A model generated the notes under the pieces. That model was not told where the DNA came from. It saw only the letters and a program-made list of their open reading frames with translations, and searched no databases. Of a stretch of 64,000 nucleotides of DNA, positions 34,353 to 43,023 are shown in pieces. Position 1 is the stretch's first letter. Each line of letters starts with the position of its first letter. Origin of the DNA: Opitutia bacterium Tous-C4FEB (GTDB lineage: Bacteria > Verrucomicrobiota > Verrucomicrobiia > Opitutales > Opitutaceae); contig NEVA01000015.1 of the NCBI GenBank assembly GCA_002304445.1, forward strand, positions 1-64,000, written 5' to 3'. Both the position numbers and the translations under genes were made by a program.

Positions 34353-36929
34353 ATGCCCTCCGAAGCCCAAGCCCGGATCACGATCAACAAGCTGTTGGAG
34401 GCGGCGGGGTGGCGGTTTCTGCCGGATGCGACCGGGCGGCGGGAAAACATCGTCTGCGAGCAGCGAGTTTCCAAAAAGGTCTTCGCGCCCAATCTCGATC
34501 TCGGGGCGGACTTCGAGCACGTGCCGGGTGGGTTTGTCGATTATGTGTTGCTCAACATCGACGGCCGGCCGGTCGCGGTGGTCGAGGCGAAGAAGGAAGG
34601 CATCGAACCGCTCGCGGCCAAGGAGCAGGCGCGGGCGTATGCGCTCGGGCTGGGCGTCAGCCATGTTTTCCTGAGCAACGGGCTCGTGCACTATTACTGG
34701 AATCTCCGGCAGGGGAATCCGGTGCGCGTATCGCGGTTTCTGCCGCTGGAGGAATTGGGCAAGGCGGCGGAGTGGCGGCCCGACTCCGCGCGGCTTGCGG
34801 CGGTCGTGGTGGACGAAAATTACATCGCCGTTTCGCAAGACGCGGCCTGGCCGACCTACTCGGCGACCGAGCGCACGACGGCGATGATGAACAAGAAAAT
34901 CCGCCTGCTGCGCGACTACCAGCTCGCGGCGGTCCGGGCACTCCAGCAAGTGGCGCTGCCGGGCAAGCATCGCTTCCTCTTCGAAATGGCGACGGGCACG
35001 GGCAAGACGCTTCTCAGCGCAGCCATCGCCAAGCTCTACCTACGCACGGAGAACGCCCACCGCGTCCTCTTCCTAGTGGACCGTCTGGAGCTGGAGCGGC
35101 AGGCGGAGAAGAACTTCACGGCCTACCTCGCGGCTGACGGCATCTCGACGGTCATCTATAAACAGAAGCGGCAGGATTGGACGAAGGCGCAGGTGGTGGT
35201 GACGACGATCCAGAGCCTCGCGACCAACAACCGGTTTCTCACGGATTTCGCGCCGACGGATTTCCAGCTTATCATCAGCGACGAGGCGCACCGCACGATC
35301 TCCGGCAACAACCGCGCGATCTTCGAATATTTTGTCGGCGCCAAGCTCGGGCTCACCGCGACGCCGCGCGATTACCTGAAAGGCGTGACCGACGAGGAAG
35401 CCAAGGAAGACCCGTTGGCCTACGAACGGCGGCTGCTCCTCGACACGTGGCGGACGTTTGGCTGCGACGACGGCAAGGCGACGTTTAGTTATGGCCTGCT
35501 CGACGCCGTCCGCCACAAGCCCACGCCGTATCTCGTCAACCCCGTCGCCATCGACGCGCGGACGGACATCACGACCCAAATGTTGGCCAAGGGCTTCAAG
35601 GTAACGGTCACGGCCAGCGAAGACGGGCAGGAAACGGAACTCGTCTTCGCGGGCCGCGATTTCGAGCGGAAGTTTTTTTCTGACGAAACGAACCGTAGCT
35701 TCACAGGCTGCTTCTTCGACCACGCCAAGCGCGACCCGCTTACAGCAGAAATCGGGAAAACCATCTGCTTCGCGGTGAGCCGCAAGCACGCGACCAAGCT
35801 CGTGACCTTGCTCAACTCCGAAGCGACGCGGCGCTGGCCCGAGGTGTATGGCGCGGGTTCGGATTTTGCGGTGCAGGTGACGTCGGATCAGCCCGGCGCG
35901 CAGCAGATGACGATCGATTTCGCGAACAACAACCTGAACGGAAAATCCCGGTGGCGTGCGGCGGAGTTTCGCGATTACGACACGAGCCGCACGCGCGTCT
36001 GCGTGACCGTGGGCATGATGACCACCGGCTACGACTGCGAAGACCTGCTCAACGTGGTGCTCGCGCGACCGATCTTTTCGCCGACGGATTTCGTGCAGAT
36101 CAAGGGGCGGGGCACCCGGCTCTTCACCTTCAAGCATCACGACAGCGCGAGCGAGCGCACGGCGGCCAAGGACGGGTTTGTGCTCTTCGATTTCTTCGCG
36201 AACTGCGAATTCTTCGAGACGACGTTTAACTACGACCGGAAGATCGCGCTGCCAAAGGGACTGCCCGGCCCGGGACCGGAAACGGGAACAACCGGGGGCA
36301 CGGGCGGAACCGGGCCGGCCAAGCCGGCGACCTACACGAATACGTCGTCGGATCCGCTGGCAGCTATCGCACATGAGCTGATCGGCGACGACGGGATGAG
36401 AATCGACCGCGAGATGTATCGCGCGCGCTTCACCACGCAGGCGCAGGAGCTGGCGGCGAAGCATCCCGCGCTGAGCGAAGCGGTGGCGGCGGAGAACTGG
36501 CCGGAAGCCGAGGCTATCGCGGCGCAACTGCTCCTGGAGAAGCCGAAGGAGTTTTGGAATCTGCTTAAACTCCAGCAGGTCTTCCGGTCCGATCGGAACC
36601 CGAGCCTGCGGGAGATCCTACGGGTGATTTTTGGTTTTCAGTCCGAGGTGGCGAAGCGGGAGCAACTCGCCGCCGAGTGTTTTGCGAAATACCTCGCGGC
36701 GACGGCGACGGATGCGACCAAGACGCGCGAGCTCCGGCATGTCTTCAACGCGCTCGTCCTCGACGGTCCGGTGTGCGGGTTGATCGAGCGGGGCGAGTTT
36801 GCGCAGATTCGCTCGATGGACGCCGGGCTTTATCAGGCGATCAAGACGGTAGGCGCGGAGGAGTTGAAGGCGCTGGCGGCTTACGTCGCCGCCCATGTGG
36901 CGAAGGATGATTTCGTGCGCGTGGCGTGA
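34353..36929 (+). CDS. hsdR: type I restriction endonuclease subunit R (EcoEI-like)
   Basis: An 858-residue HsdR motor and nuclease subunit. The N-terminal domain carries a PD-(D/E)xK-like nuclease block (LDLGADFEHVPGGFVDYVLL, VAVVEAKKEG), then superfamily 2 helicase motifs: ATGTGKT near residues 212-218, DEAHRTISG near 310, TATPRDYLKG near 330, and QIKGRGTRLF in the second RecA lobe. The C-terminal segment (LEKPKEFWNLLKLQQVFRSD and following) matches EcoEI_R_C. It associates with the HsdM-HsdS fusion to translocate and cut unmodified DNA. A Gly/Pro/Thr-rich linker lies near residue 640. Last gene of the island. Confidence 0.93.
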   Translation: MPSEAQARITINKLLEAAGWRFLPDATGRRENIVCEQRVSKKVFAPNLDLGADFEHVPGGFVDYVLLNIDGRPVAVVEAKKEGIEPLAAKEQARAYALGLGVSHVFLSNGLVHYYWNLRQGNPVRVSRFLPLEELGKAAEWRPDSARLAAVVVDENYIAVSQDAAWPTYSATERTTAMMNKKIRLLRDYQLAAVRALQQVALPGKHRFLFEMATGTGKTLLSAAIAKLYLRTENAHRVLFLVDRLELERQAEKNFTAYLAADGISTVIYKQKRQDWTKAQVVVTTIQSLATNNRFLTDFAPTDFQLIISDEAHRTISGNNRAIFEYFVGAKLGLTATPRDYLKGVTDEEAKEDPLAYERRLLLDTWRTFGCDDGKATFSYGLLDAVRHKPTPYLVNPVAIDARTDITTQMLAKGFKVTVTASEDGQETELVFAGRDFERKFFSDETNRSFTGCFFDHAKRDPLTAEIGKTICFAVSRKHATKLVTLLNSEATRRWPEVYGAGSDFAVQVTSDQPGAQQMTIDFANNNLNGKSRWRAAEFRDYDTSRTRVCVTVGMMTTGYDCEDLLNVVLARPIFSPTDFVQIKGRGTRLFTFKHHDSASERTAAKDGFVLFDFFANCEFFETTFNYDRKIALPKGLPGPGPETGTTGGTGGTGPAKPATYTNTSSDPLAAIAHELIGDDGMRIDREMYRARFTTQAQELAAKHPALSEAVAAENWPEAEAIAAQLLLEKPKEFWNLLKLQQVFRSDRNPSLREILRVIFGFQSEVAKREQLAAECFAKYLAATATDATKTRELRHVFNALVLDGPVCGLIERGEFAQIRSMDAGLYQAIKTVGAEELKALAAYVAAHVAKDDFVRVA

Positions 36930-36959
36930 GGAGTTTGGGGCGCAGCGAAGTGGGGTGAC

Positions 36960-37448
36960 TTACGCCCGCAGGGAACGAAAGGCCCGGTCGGGCGAATTCA
37001 TGCCCAGGGCCGAGAGTGGGGTCTCGGCCAGTCGCAGCGACAGCTCCACCGGCGATTTGTCGCCTGCGTCGAGGTGGTATTTGGCCATGATCATCAGGTC
37101 ATTCATGGTGCCCAGGACGGAGCGCGAGGGAATCGGCGCCCATTGCACGGTGCCTAACTCGGGTGCGATCCAGCGTTGATAGGAAAATTCCAATTCGGTG
37201 CCACCCATGACGAGTTTGAGACCGTCGGCCAGCCGCAGGATGAGATCGTGGTCGTCGCGTACGCCGCGTCCGTGCACGAGCACGGGTAGAAACGTCGCCG
37301 TGTGCCAAAACAACAAGTAACGGTGGCGCTGGGCGGTGAATTCGTGCGCGCACCAATCAGCCACGCGGTTGGCCGCGGGCGGCGGTGCAGCGGGCACCGG
37401 CAGTTGCAGGCGCCGGGCGAGCATCTTGGTGGGTCGGAGGGTTAGCAT
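36960..37448 (-). CDS. DUF6933-like protein of unknown function
   Basis: A 162-residue protein starting MLTLRPTKMLARRLQLPVPA. The LRPTK-LARRL opening, WCAHEFTAQRHRYLLFWHTA, and ILRLADGLKLVMGGTELEFS followed by LGTMNDLM match a small family of unknown function that I recall as DUF6933, often found as single genes in mobile or accessory regions. The ATG at 37448 is preferred to a TTG two codons upstream. No catalytic residues are evident. It lies between hsdR and recD2, convergent with the restriction island. Confidence 0.65.
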   Translation of the reverse strand: MLTLRPTKMLARRLQLPVPAAPPPAANRVADWCAHEFTAQRHRYLLFWHTATFLPVLVHGRGVRDDHDLILRLADGLKLVMGGTELEFSYQRWIAPELGTVQWAPIPSRSVLGTMNDLMIMAKYHLDAGDKSPVELSLRLAETPLSALGMNSPDRAFRSLRA

Positions 37449-37484
37449 CGGCAAAGGGTCGGCTCGTTGGGCAAATGGCGCGGG

Positions 37485-37517
37485 CGTGGAGGGCGGGTCT
37501 GAGACGCCGCCCTAAGG
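37485..37517. repeat. interspersed palindrome containing the recD2 stop codon
   Basis: CGTGGAGGGCGGGTCTGAGA then CGCCGCCCTAAGG. The repeat provides the TAG stop of recD2 at 37512-37514. Confidence 0.6.
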
Positions 37518-39869
37518 CGAACCGGTGGCAGTAATTTTTTCGCGGAGGTGGGTGGTGCGGGTCTTCGATTCGGCGTTGCGGACGGCCATGGCGTAGGCGG
37601 CGGGTTCGCCGACGATGAAGACTTTTTTCCGGCCGCGGGTGATGGCGGTGTAGATCAGGTTTCGCTGGAGCATCATGAAATGCGCTTTGAGCAGAGGGAT
37701 GATGACCACGGGGTATTCGCTGCCCTGCGATTTGTGGATGCTCACGGTGTAGGCGAGGGCGAGGTCGCCGAATTCGCCTCGCTCGAACGTGTGCACATCG
37801 CCGTCGAAATCGGCGACGAATGTGCCGGCCTCGGCATCGATGGATTTGATGACGCCGATGTCGCCGTTGAAGAGGTTTTTATCGTAGTTGTTGCGGAGCT
37901 GGATGAGTTTGTCGCCGGCACGGAATTCGCCGGCGGGCGTGCGGAGCGCGCGGGCGTGGGGCGGCTGGGGGTTGAGCGCGGCTTGGAGCTGGACGTTGAA
38001 ATTGCCGACGCCGGCGACGCCTTTGTGCATCGGTGCAAGAACCTGCACATCGCGGATCGGGTGCGGCCATTTCAGTTTTTGCGGGATGAATGACGTGACG
38101 AGCTCGAGGGTTTTGCGGACGCAGTCCTCGGCGTTTTCGGCGACAATGAAGGTGAGGTCGGCCCAGACTTGCGTGGCGGAGACCTCGTTGACGGCGGGCG
38201 GGAGCGACGGGTCGCCGGCGTTGATGGCGTGGGCAGTAGTGACGATCTGGCTCTGGCCTTGCTGGCGGTAGATGACGGAGAGCCGCGTCACCGCGGGCGG
38301 TGACGCGGCGGTTGAGAGTTGAGCGTTGAGGGTTGAGAGACCGGAGTCGGAGGTGGCGATCAGGTCTTTGAGGACGTTGCCGGCGCCGACGCTGGGGAGT
38401 TGGTCGGTGTCGCCGACGAGCAGGAGATGGGCGCGCGACGGAACGGCCTGGAGGAGGGCGGAGGCGAGGCGGTTGTCGAGCATCGAGGCCTCGTCGACGA
38501 TGAGGAAATCGGTGGCGAGGGGCGCGGATTCGTTCGCGACGAAGCCGCCGCCGGCGGGGTCGTATTTGAGTAGACGGTGAATCGTGGTGGCGAAGCCGCC
38601 GGTGGTCTGGGCGAGGCGTTGCGCGGCGCGGCCGGTGGGCGCGGCGAGATGGACGCGGACTTTCTTGGCTTTCAGGATTTCAACGAGGGCGCGGAGGATC
38701 GTGGTTTTTCCCGTTCCAGGTCCGCCGGTGAGGATCGTGAACTTGTGGGTGAGGGCGTTTTTGACGGCGGTGCGCTGGAGTTCGTGGAAGGTGAAGCCGG
38801 CTTTGTCTTCGGCCCATTTGACGGCGGCGTCGGTCTTGATGGGCGGGAGGGCGCTGCTGACGCGGCCGAGGCGGGCGATGGCGGCGGCGATTTTTTGTTC
38901 GGCGTGGTCGTGGTGCGGAAGCTGGATGAGGGCGGAGCCGGGGAGGGGCGTGGATGAAGCCGGGCTCGGTGAGCCCGGACCGGGGTCAGCGACCCCGGCT
39001 ACAACGGGCCAGTGGCGGGACAGAGTTTTGGCGGTGACGAGGGCGTCGATGCGGGCGGCGATGTGATCGCCGCTGGTTTCGAGCATCGTGGCGGCGTAGT
39101 CTTGGAGATCGGCTTCGCGGTAGGCGGTGTGGCCTTCGTCTTGGAGCGTCTCGAGGGCGTAGATGAGGCCGGCGTCGAGGCGGGGCGGGGCGTCGTTGGC
39201 GAAGCCGAGGTTGATGGCGATGCGGTCGGCGGTCTTGAAGCCGATGCCGTCGATCTCACGGGCGACGCGGTAGGGTTGCTCAAGGAGGATGGGCTTGGAC
39301 TGGGCGCCGTAGCGCTCGACGAGTTTCACGCACTGGCTGGGCGTAACGCCGTAGGTCTGGAGGAAAATGTAGAGTTCGCGCTCGGTGCGCTTGGCGTCCC
39401 AAGCAGCTTTGATGGCGGTGGCGCGTTTGGGGCCGATGCCGGGGACGTCGCGGAGTTTGCCGGATTCTTCAGAGAGGACGCGGAAGGTATCGGTGCCGAG
39501 AGCGTCGACGATCTTGTTGGCGTAGGCTTTGCCGATGCCGGGGACGAGGCCGCTGCCGAGGTATTTGCGGATGCCGTAGACGCTGGCGGGGAGCTCGCTT
39601 TTGAACGCGGCGATTTTGAACTGGGCGCCGTGCTGGCTGTGCTGCGTCCACTCGCCGGTGAGGTGAAGGGTTTCGCCGCACTCAACGCTGGGGAGGGCGC
39701 CGACGATGGTAACTTTTTCAATTTTCTCGTCGGAGGCGACCGGAGTTTTTATGGCCGCGGGGCGCGTGTCGGGGCGAAACTCCGCGATGGTGTAATGGTT
39801 TTCCTCGTTGTGGAAAATGATGCGTTCGAGGACGCCGGTGAGGACGGCGCTGGGGGCGGGCGGAGGCAC
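37512..39869 (-). CDS. recD2: RecD2-like superfamily 1B DNA helicase
   Basis: A 785-residue 5'-3' DNA helicase of the RecD2 type, which works without RecBC. Helix-hairpin-helix segments lie near 108-114 (VPGIGKA) and 142-148 (VPGIGPK), Walker A TGGPGTGKTT at 381-390, DEASMLD at 459-465, GDTDQLPSVG at 487-496, and the UvrD-like C-terminal TVSIHKSQGSEYP. Two stretches look foreign: residues 289-307 (VVAGVADPGPGSPSPASST) are encoded by back-to-back GC palindromes, and residues 510-523 (GLSTLNAQLSTAAS) by an ACT-type repeat; both are loops between conserved blocks and stay in frame. The stop codon also lies in a palindrome. Downstream neighbour of vapBC on the same strand. Confidence 0.93.
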   Translation of the reverse strand: MPPPAPSAVLTGVLERIIFHNEENHYTIAEFRPDTRPAAIKTPVASDEKIEKVTIVGALPSVECGETLHLTGEWTQHSQHGAQFKIAAFKSELPASVYGIRKYLGSGLVPGIGKAYANKIVDALGTDTFRVLSEESGKLRDVPGIGPKRATAIKAAWDAKRTERELYIFLQTYGVTPSQCVKLVERYGAQSKPILLEQPYRVAREIDGIGFKTADRIAINLGFANDAPPRLDAGLIYALETLQDEGHTAYREADLQDYAATMLETSGDHIAARIDALVTAKTLSRHWPVVAGVADPGPGSPSPASSTPLPGSALIQLPHHDHAEQKIAAAIARLGRVSSALPPIKTDAAVKWAEDKAGFTFHELQRTAVKNALTHKFTILTGGPGTGKTTILRALVEILKAKKVRVHLAAPTGRAAQRLAQTTGGFATTIHRLLKYDPAGGGFVANESAPLATDFLIVDEASMLDNRLASALLQAVPSRAHLLLVGDTDQLPSVGAGNVLKDLIATSDSGLSTLNAQLSTAASPPAVTRLSVIYRQQGQSQIVTTAHAINAGDPSLPPAVNEVSATQVWADLTFIVAENAEDCVRKTLELVTSFIPQKLKWPHPIRDVQVLAPMHKGVAGVGNFNVQLQAALNPQPPHARALRTPAGEFRAGDKLIQLRNNYDKNLFNGDIGVIKSIDAEAGTFVADFDGDVHTFERGEFGDLALAYTVSIHKSQGSEYPVVIIPLLKAHFMMLQRNLIYTAITRGRKKVFIVGEPAAYAMAVRNAESKTRTTHLREKITATGSP
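38301..38342 (-). repeat. in-frame ACT/GTTGAG-type repeat inside recD2
   Basis: On the plus strand GTTGAGAGTTGAGCGTTGAG continues as GGTTGAGAG. It is a degenerate tandem repeat of GTTGAG units encoding LSTLNAQLST in RecD2. Similar tracts occur in gcvP. Confidence 0.6.
38949..39005. repeat. palindromic repeat pair inserted in recD2 coding sequence
   Basis: CCGGGCTCGGTGAGCCCGG (38960-38978) is followed by CCGGGGTCAGCGACCCCGG (38980-38998) and CTACAAC. The TGTAGCCGGGGTCGCTGACC orientation resembles the intergenic GTAGGGCGGGTCTCTGACCC family, here lying inside a gene without breaking the frame. Confidence 0.7.
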
Positions 39870-39884
39870 GGCGGATGGGACCGA

Positions 39885-40286
39885 TCAGGCGGATTGCCAG
39901 TCTTCGACTTTGAGGCCGGGGACGCGGGAGAATTCGCGGTGGTTGTGCGTGACAATGGTCGCACCGAGGCGGAGGGCTTGGGCGGCGATGAGGAGATCGT
40001 AGGGACCGATCAATTCACCGCGACGGGCAAGGAACGTGCGGAGGCGGCCGAACTCGATGGCGTCGGCGAGGGTGAAGGGCTCGGTGGGCAGGGCGGAAAG
40101 GAGGGTATCGAGGCGAGTGCGTTGCGAGGGAACGCCGCTTTTTACTGCGCCGTATTCCAGCTCGGCGATGACGATAGACGAGGCTCGCACATGGTCGAAG
40201 GCGGAGACGAAGTGTGCGACCAAAGGGCGGTCCGCGCCGCGCAGATAGCGGGACAGCGCGTTAGTATCGGGCAGGAACAGGCTCAC
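39885..40286 (-). CDS. vapC: VapC-type PIN-domain toxin
   Basis: A 133-residue PIN-domain ribonuclease. Acidic catalytic positions appear as D7 in LPDTNALS, E42 in AELEYG and D97 in [12 protein letters not shown]; the C-terminal [18 protein letters not shown] completes the fold. Toxins of this type cut tRNA or rRNA and are held inactive by VapB. Its start codon overlaps the vapB stop by four bases, the standard coupling that makes antitoxin first. It is the distal gene of a compact two-gene operon. Confidence 0.92.
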   Translation of the reverse strand: MSLFLPDTNALSRYLRGADRPLVAHFVSAFDHVRASSIVIAELEYGAVKSGVPSQRTRLDTLLSALPTEPFTLADAIEFGRLRTFLARRGELIGPYDLLIAAQALRLGATIVTHNHREFSRVPGLKVEDWQSA

Positions 40287-40525
40287 CAGGTGAGGTCGCG
40301 CGGCACATCCTTGACGGGATTCGGCTCGCTGAGGGGAAAATCGGGGCAGGAGCCGGCGAGTTTGATGAAGCGGGCGCGTCGTTCCTCAAGGTCGTCGTGG
40401 GGCGTGATGAGGACGCCCTTAGCCGTGCGGCGGAGGGTGACGGTTTTGCCGGGGAAGCGGAACTCCTTCGGCAGGCGCACGGCTTGGGATCCGCCGGTGG
40501 AGAAGAGTTTGGCGGTTTTGGTCAT
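40283..40525 (-). CDS. vapB: VapB-type AbrB/SpoVT-fold antitoxin
   Basis: An 80-residue antitoxin. The N-terminal half ([20 protein letters not shown], then [17 protein letters not shown]) is a swapped-hairpin AbrB-type DNA-binding domain; the C-terminal half ([20 protein letters not shown]) is the toxin-binding tail. It should neutralise the adjacent VapC and repress the operon. A perfect GTAGCTAC palindrome lies 4 bases upstream of the ATG and is a candidate operator. Confidence 0.92.
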   Translation of the reverse strand: MTKTAKLFSTGGSQAVRLPKEFRFPGKTVTLRRTAKGVLITPHDDLEERRARFIKLAGSCPDFPLSEPNPVKDVPRDLTW

Positions 40526-40528
40526 CGT

Positions 40529-40536
40529 GTAGCTAC
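40529..40536 (-). promoter_or_regulatory. palindrome upstream of vapB, candidate operator
   Basis: GTAGCTAC is a perfect 8-base palindrome 4 bases before the vapB start, in the 91-base divergent gap shared with the DUF2721 gene. VapBC complexes bind such sites, but its short length makes this tentative. Confidence 0.3.
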
Positions 40537-40616
40537 GGTGTAGGCATGAGCGGGGGCGTCAAGGGGGGCGGAAAGCGGAGGGTTGCGCGGACCGCGGCGG
40601 CACCCACGCTGCGGGC

Positions 40617-41084
40617 ATGGTATCGATTGTCCCCAGTTCGTTTTTGGAGGTGATTCAGTTGGCGATCACGCCGGTGATTTTGTTGAGCGGCGTCGGTGGG
40701 CTCATGATCACGCTCACCAACCGCATGGCGCGCGTGGTGGACCGCACGCGGGCGTTGGCAGGGCAGGTCCGCACGGCTGCGGCGGATGCGAGTGACGAGC
40801 GGGTCCACTTGGAGTCGCAGCTCGAGATTTTGTGGCGGCGGGCGCGGCTCGTGCAACGGGCGGTGATGTGCGCGGGATTGAGCATGCTGCTCGCGTGCGT
40901 GCTCGTGATGGTGATTTTCGTGGACGCGGTGATGGAGCGGGAATTCGCGGTCGAGATGGTCGTGATCTTCGTCGCGAGCATTCTTTGCCTGATCGCGGCG
41001 CTTGCGGCGTTTCTGCGCGACATCGTGGTGTCGTTGCGCGCCCTGAAACTGGAAGTCGTGAGGGTGCGCGGGATCAGTCGCTGA
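40617..41084 (+). CDS. DUF2721 membrane protein
   Basis: A 155-residue membrane protein with three hydrophobic segments (VIQLAITPVILLSGVGGLMI near the N terminus, then MCAGLSMLLACVLVMVIFVD and VVIFVASILCLIAALAAFLR) and a central polar helix NRMARVVDRTRALAGQVRTA with repeated Arg/Glu. This is the DUF2721 pattern; its function is unknown. Single gene between divergent vapBC and convergent HAD phosphatase. Confidence 0.8.
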   Translation: MVSIVPSSFLEVIQLAITPVILLSGVGGLMITLTNRMARVVDRTRALAGQVRTAAADASDERVHLESQLEILWRRARLVQRAVMCAGLSMLLACVLVMVIFVDAVMEREFAVEMVVIFVASILCLIAALAAFLRDIVVSLRALKLEVVRVRGISR

Positions 41085-41108
41085 AGGCGGCGTGGTCTTT
41101 CGGCCTAT

Positions 41109-41130
41109 CGCCCGCAAGCGGGCTCCTACA
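41109..41130. repeat. short palindrome GCCCGC-AA-GCGGGC with CTCCTACA tail
   Basis: CGCCCGCAAGCGGGCTCCTA then CA. The GCGGGCTCCTACA tail is typical of REP-like intergenic elements. A related GCGGCT-TAA-AGCCGC with CTCCTGCAG lies at 57851-57874. Confidence 0.5.
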
Positions 41131-41141
41131 AGGGTGTCTCT

Positions 41142-41786
41142 CTAGGACTCCCCGAGGGCGGCTTGAAGCGCGGGGAGGTCGGAAAAGACGCGGGTGGCGC
41201 CGGCGGCGGTGAGCTCGGCGGCGGTATGCGTGCCGGTGGTGACGGCCCAGCAGGGAAAGCCGGCATTGAGCGCGGCCTGCACATCGAAGGGCGAGTCTCC
41301 GACCATGAGCGTGGTCGCGGCTTCGGCGTGGAGTTGGGCGAGGAGGTGCGCGGTGAAAGCGGGGTCGGGCTTGAGCCAAGCGGTGTCTTGGGCGCCGAGG
41401 TTGGCCTGCAAGAACGGAGAAAACCCTAGGTGGTCGGCGATCAGGCGGGAGGAGGGGCCGTGTTTGTTGGTGAAGATCGCGAGTTGGGCGCCGCGGGCGT
41501 GGAGCGCGCGCAGGATATCGAGGGCGCCGGGGAGGGCGGCGACGTCCTGAAGCATGGTGGCGTTCCAATAAGGGCGGTAGATCGCGACGGCGGCGGCGAC
41601 TTGGTCGGGGCGGACGAAGTTGAGCATCGCGTTTTCGAGGCCACCGCCGACGGCCGCGCGAACTTGGGCGAGGGTGGGGGCGGGGAGGCCGAGCTGGGGC
41701 AGGGTGTGCGCGTAGGCGCGGTGGATCGCGGCGAAGTGGTCGATGAGCGTGCCATCGAGATCGAAGAGGAAGGTGCGGAACGGCAT
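41142..41786 (-). CDS. HAD-superfamily phosphatase (phosphoglycolate phosphatase-like)
   Basis: A 214-residue HAD hydrolase. Motif I is FLFDLDGTL at residues 6-14, motif II FTNKHG near 110, motif III Lys in WLKPDPAF near 145 and motif IV VGDSPFDVQAA near 170. An alpha-helical cap after motif I places it in subfamily IA with phosphoglycolate phosphatase (Gph) and pyrophosphatase PpaX. The start at 41786 places motif I at the usual distance from the N terminus; the frame stays open upstream over the divergent MlaE gene but without homology. The substrate is not certain. Confidence 0.88.
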   Translation of the reverse strand: MPFRTFLFDLDGTLIDHFAAIHRAYAHTLPQLGLPAPTLAQVRAAVGGGLENAMLNFVRPDQVAAAVAIYRPYWNATMLQDVAALPGALDILRALHARGAQLAIFTNKHGPSSRLIADHLGFSPFLQANLGAQDTAWLKPDPAFTAHLLAQLHAEAATTLMVGDSPFDVQAALNAGFPCWAVTTGTHTAAELTAAGATRVFSDLPALQAALGES

Positions 41787-41892
41787 GAAGGAGGAAAGGT
41801 TGGCGGGGGTGACCGGCCGGACGCACGGAAATTTTCGGGCGGAGTTCTTTTTGGGGTTTGGCTTTGGCGGGCGAGCGTTACAACCGGGGGAG

Positions 41893-43020
41893 ATGTCCGA
41901 CGTCACCGAGCAACTTCCGCCGCGAGTATCCGTGCGGACGCACGCGGACGGACTCGAGGTGGCGTTGAGCGGGGTGTGGCGGATCACCGACGCAAGGCCG
42001 AGTTGGGCGGAACTGATGGGCGCGAACCCACCGCGCCGGGTGAGCGTGCAGATGGAGGCGGTGGAAAAATGGGATTCGTCGCTATTGCTGTTTGTTTTTG
42101 AGCTGCAGGAGGCGTGTCGGACGGGCGGGGTCGATTGTGACGTGTCGGCGATGCCGGCGAAGGTGCGGACGCTGTTGGGGCAGTTGGCGACGTCGCACAA
42201 TTCGAGCGTCCCGTTAGACCGGACGGAGAGTTTTCTGACCGGGGTGGGCAATGCGACGGTGGACGCGTGGTCGAAGGCGAAAGAGATCGTGCAATTCGTC
42301 GGTGAGTGCGTGCTCAGCGGGGTGCGGCTGGTGCGGCTGCCGCACAAGTTTCGTTGGAAAGACTGCGTGGACGAGATGCAGCAGTGCGGGGCGATGTCGC
42401 TGCCGATCGTGAGCCTGATCAGTTTCCTCGTGGGTGTGATCATGGCGTATCAGGCGGCGGTGCAGCTGCGGCAATTTGGGGCGGATATTTACGTGGCGGA
42501 TCTGGTGGGTTTGGCGGTGGTGCGAGAGATGGGGCCGATGATGGCGGCGATCGTGCTGGCCGGGCGCACCGGGGCGGCGTTTGCGGCGACGCTCGGCAAC
42601 ATGAAGGCGAATGAGGAAATCGACGCGTTGTCCGCGCTGGGGATTTCGCCGGTGGATTTTTTGGTGATGCCGCGGATCGTGGCGCTGGGGCTGATGATGC
42701 CGTTGCTCGCGCTCTATGCGAACGGCGTGGGCATCATGGGCGGTATGGTGGTGGCCTCCATCATTCTGGAAATTCCGCCCACGGCGTATTGGATCGAGAC
42801 GCAGAGCATCGTGGATTTGTCGGACGTCGGCACGGGGCTGTTCAAGGCGCTGACGTTTGGTTTGCTGATCGGGCTCTCGGGCTGCTTGCGGGGCTTGCAG
42901 GCGGAGCGGAGCGCAATGGGCGTGGGTCGGGCGGCAACCTCGGCGGTGGTGACGGCGATTTTGCTGATCATCGTGGCGAACACGTTTTTCGCGGTGGCGT
43001 TTAACATTCTCGGCGTCTGA
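41893..43020 (+). CDS. MlaE-type ABC transporter permease fused to a STAS domain
   Basis: A 375-residue inner-membrane permease for lipid transport between membranes. Residues 1-100 form a STAS-like domain (GLEVALSGVWRIT, WDSSLLLFVFELQEA), the role played by the separate MlaB protein in E. coli. The rest is the MlaE permease with conserved LVGVIMAYQAAVQLRQFGAD, REMGPMMAAIVLAGRTGAAF and EEIDALSALGISPVDFLVMP blocks. ATG 41893 follows a GGGGGAG ribosome-binding sequence. First gene of a four-gene operon: mlaF starts 3 bases after its stop. Confidence 0.9.
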   Translation: MSDVTEQLPPRVSVRTHADGLEVALSGVWRITDARPSWAELMGANPPRRVSVQMEAVEKWDSSLLLFVFELQEACRTGGVDCDVSAMPAKVRTLLGQLATSHNSSVPLDRTESFLTGVGNATVDAWSKAKEIVQFVGECVLSGVRLVRLPHKFRWKDCVDEMQQCGAMSLPIVSLISFLVGVIMAYQAAVQLRQFGADIYVADLVGLAVVREMGPMMAAIVLAGRTGAAFAATLGNMKANEEIDALSALGISPVDFLVMPRIVALGLMMPLLALYANGVGIMGGMVVASIILEIPPTAYWIETQSIVDLSDVGTGLFKALTFGLLIGLSGCLRGLQAERSAMGVGRAATSAVVTAILLIIVANTFFAVAFNILGV

Positions 43021-43023
43021 CCC

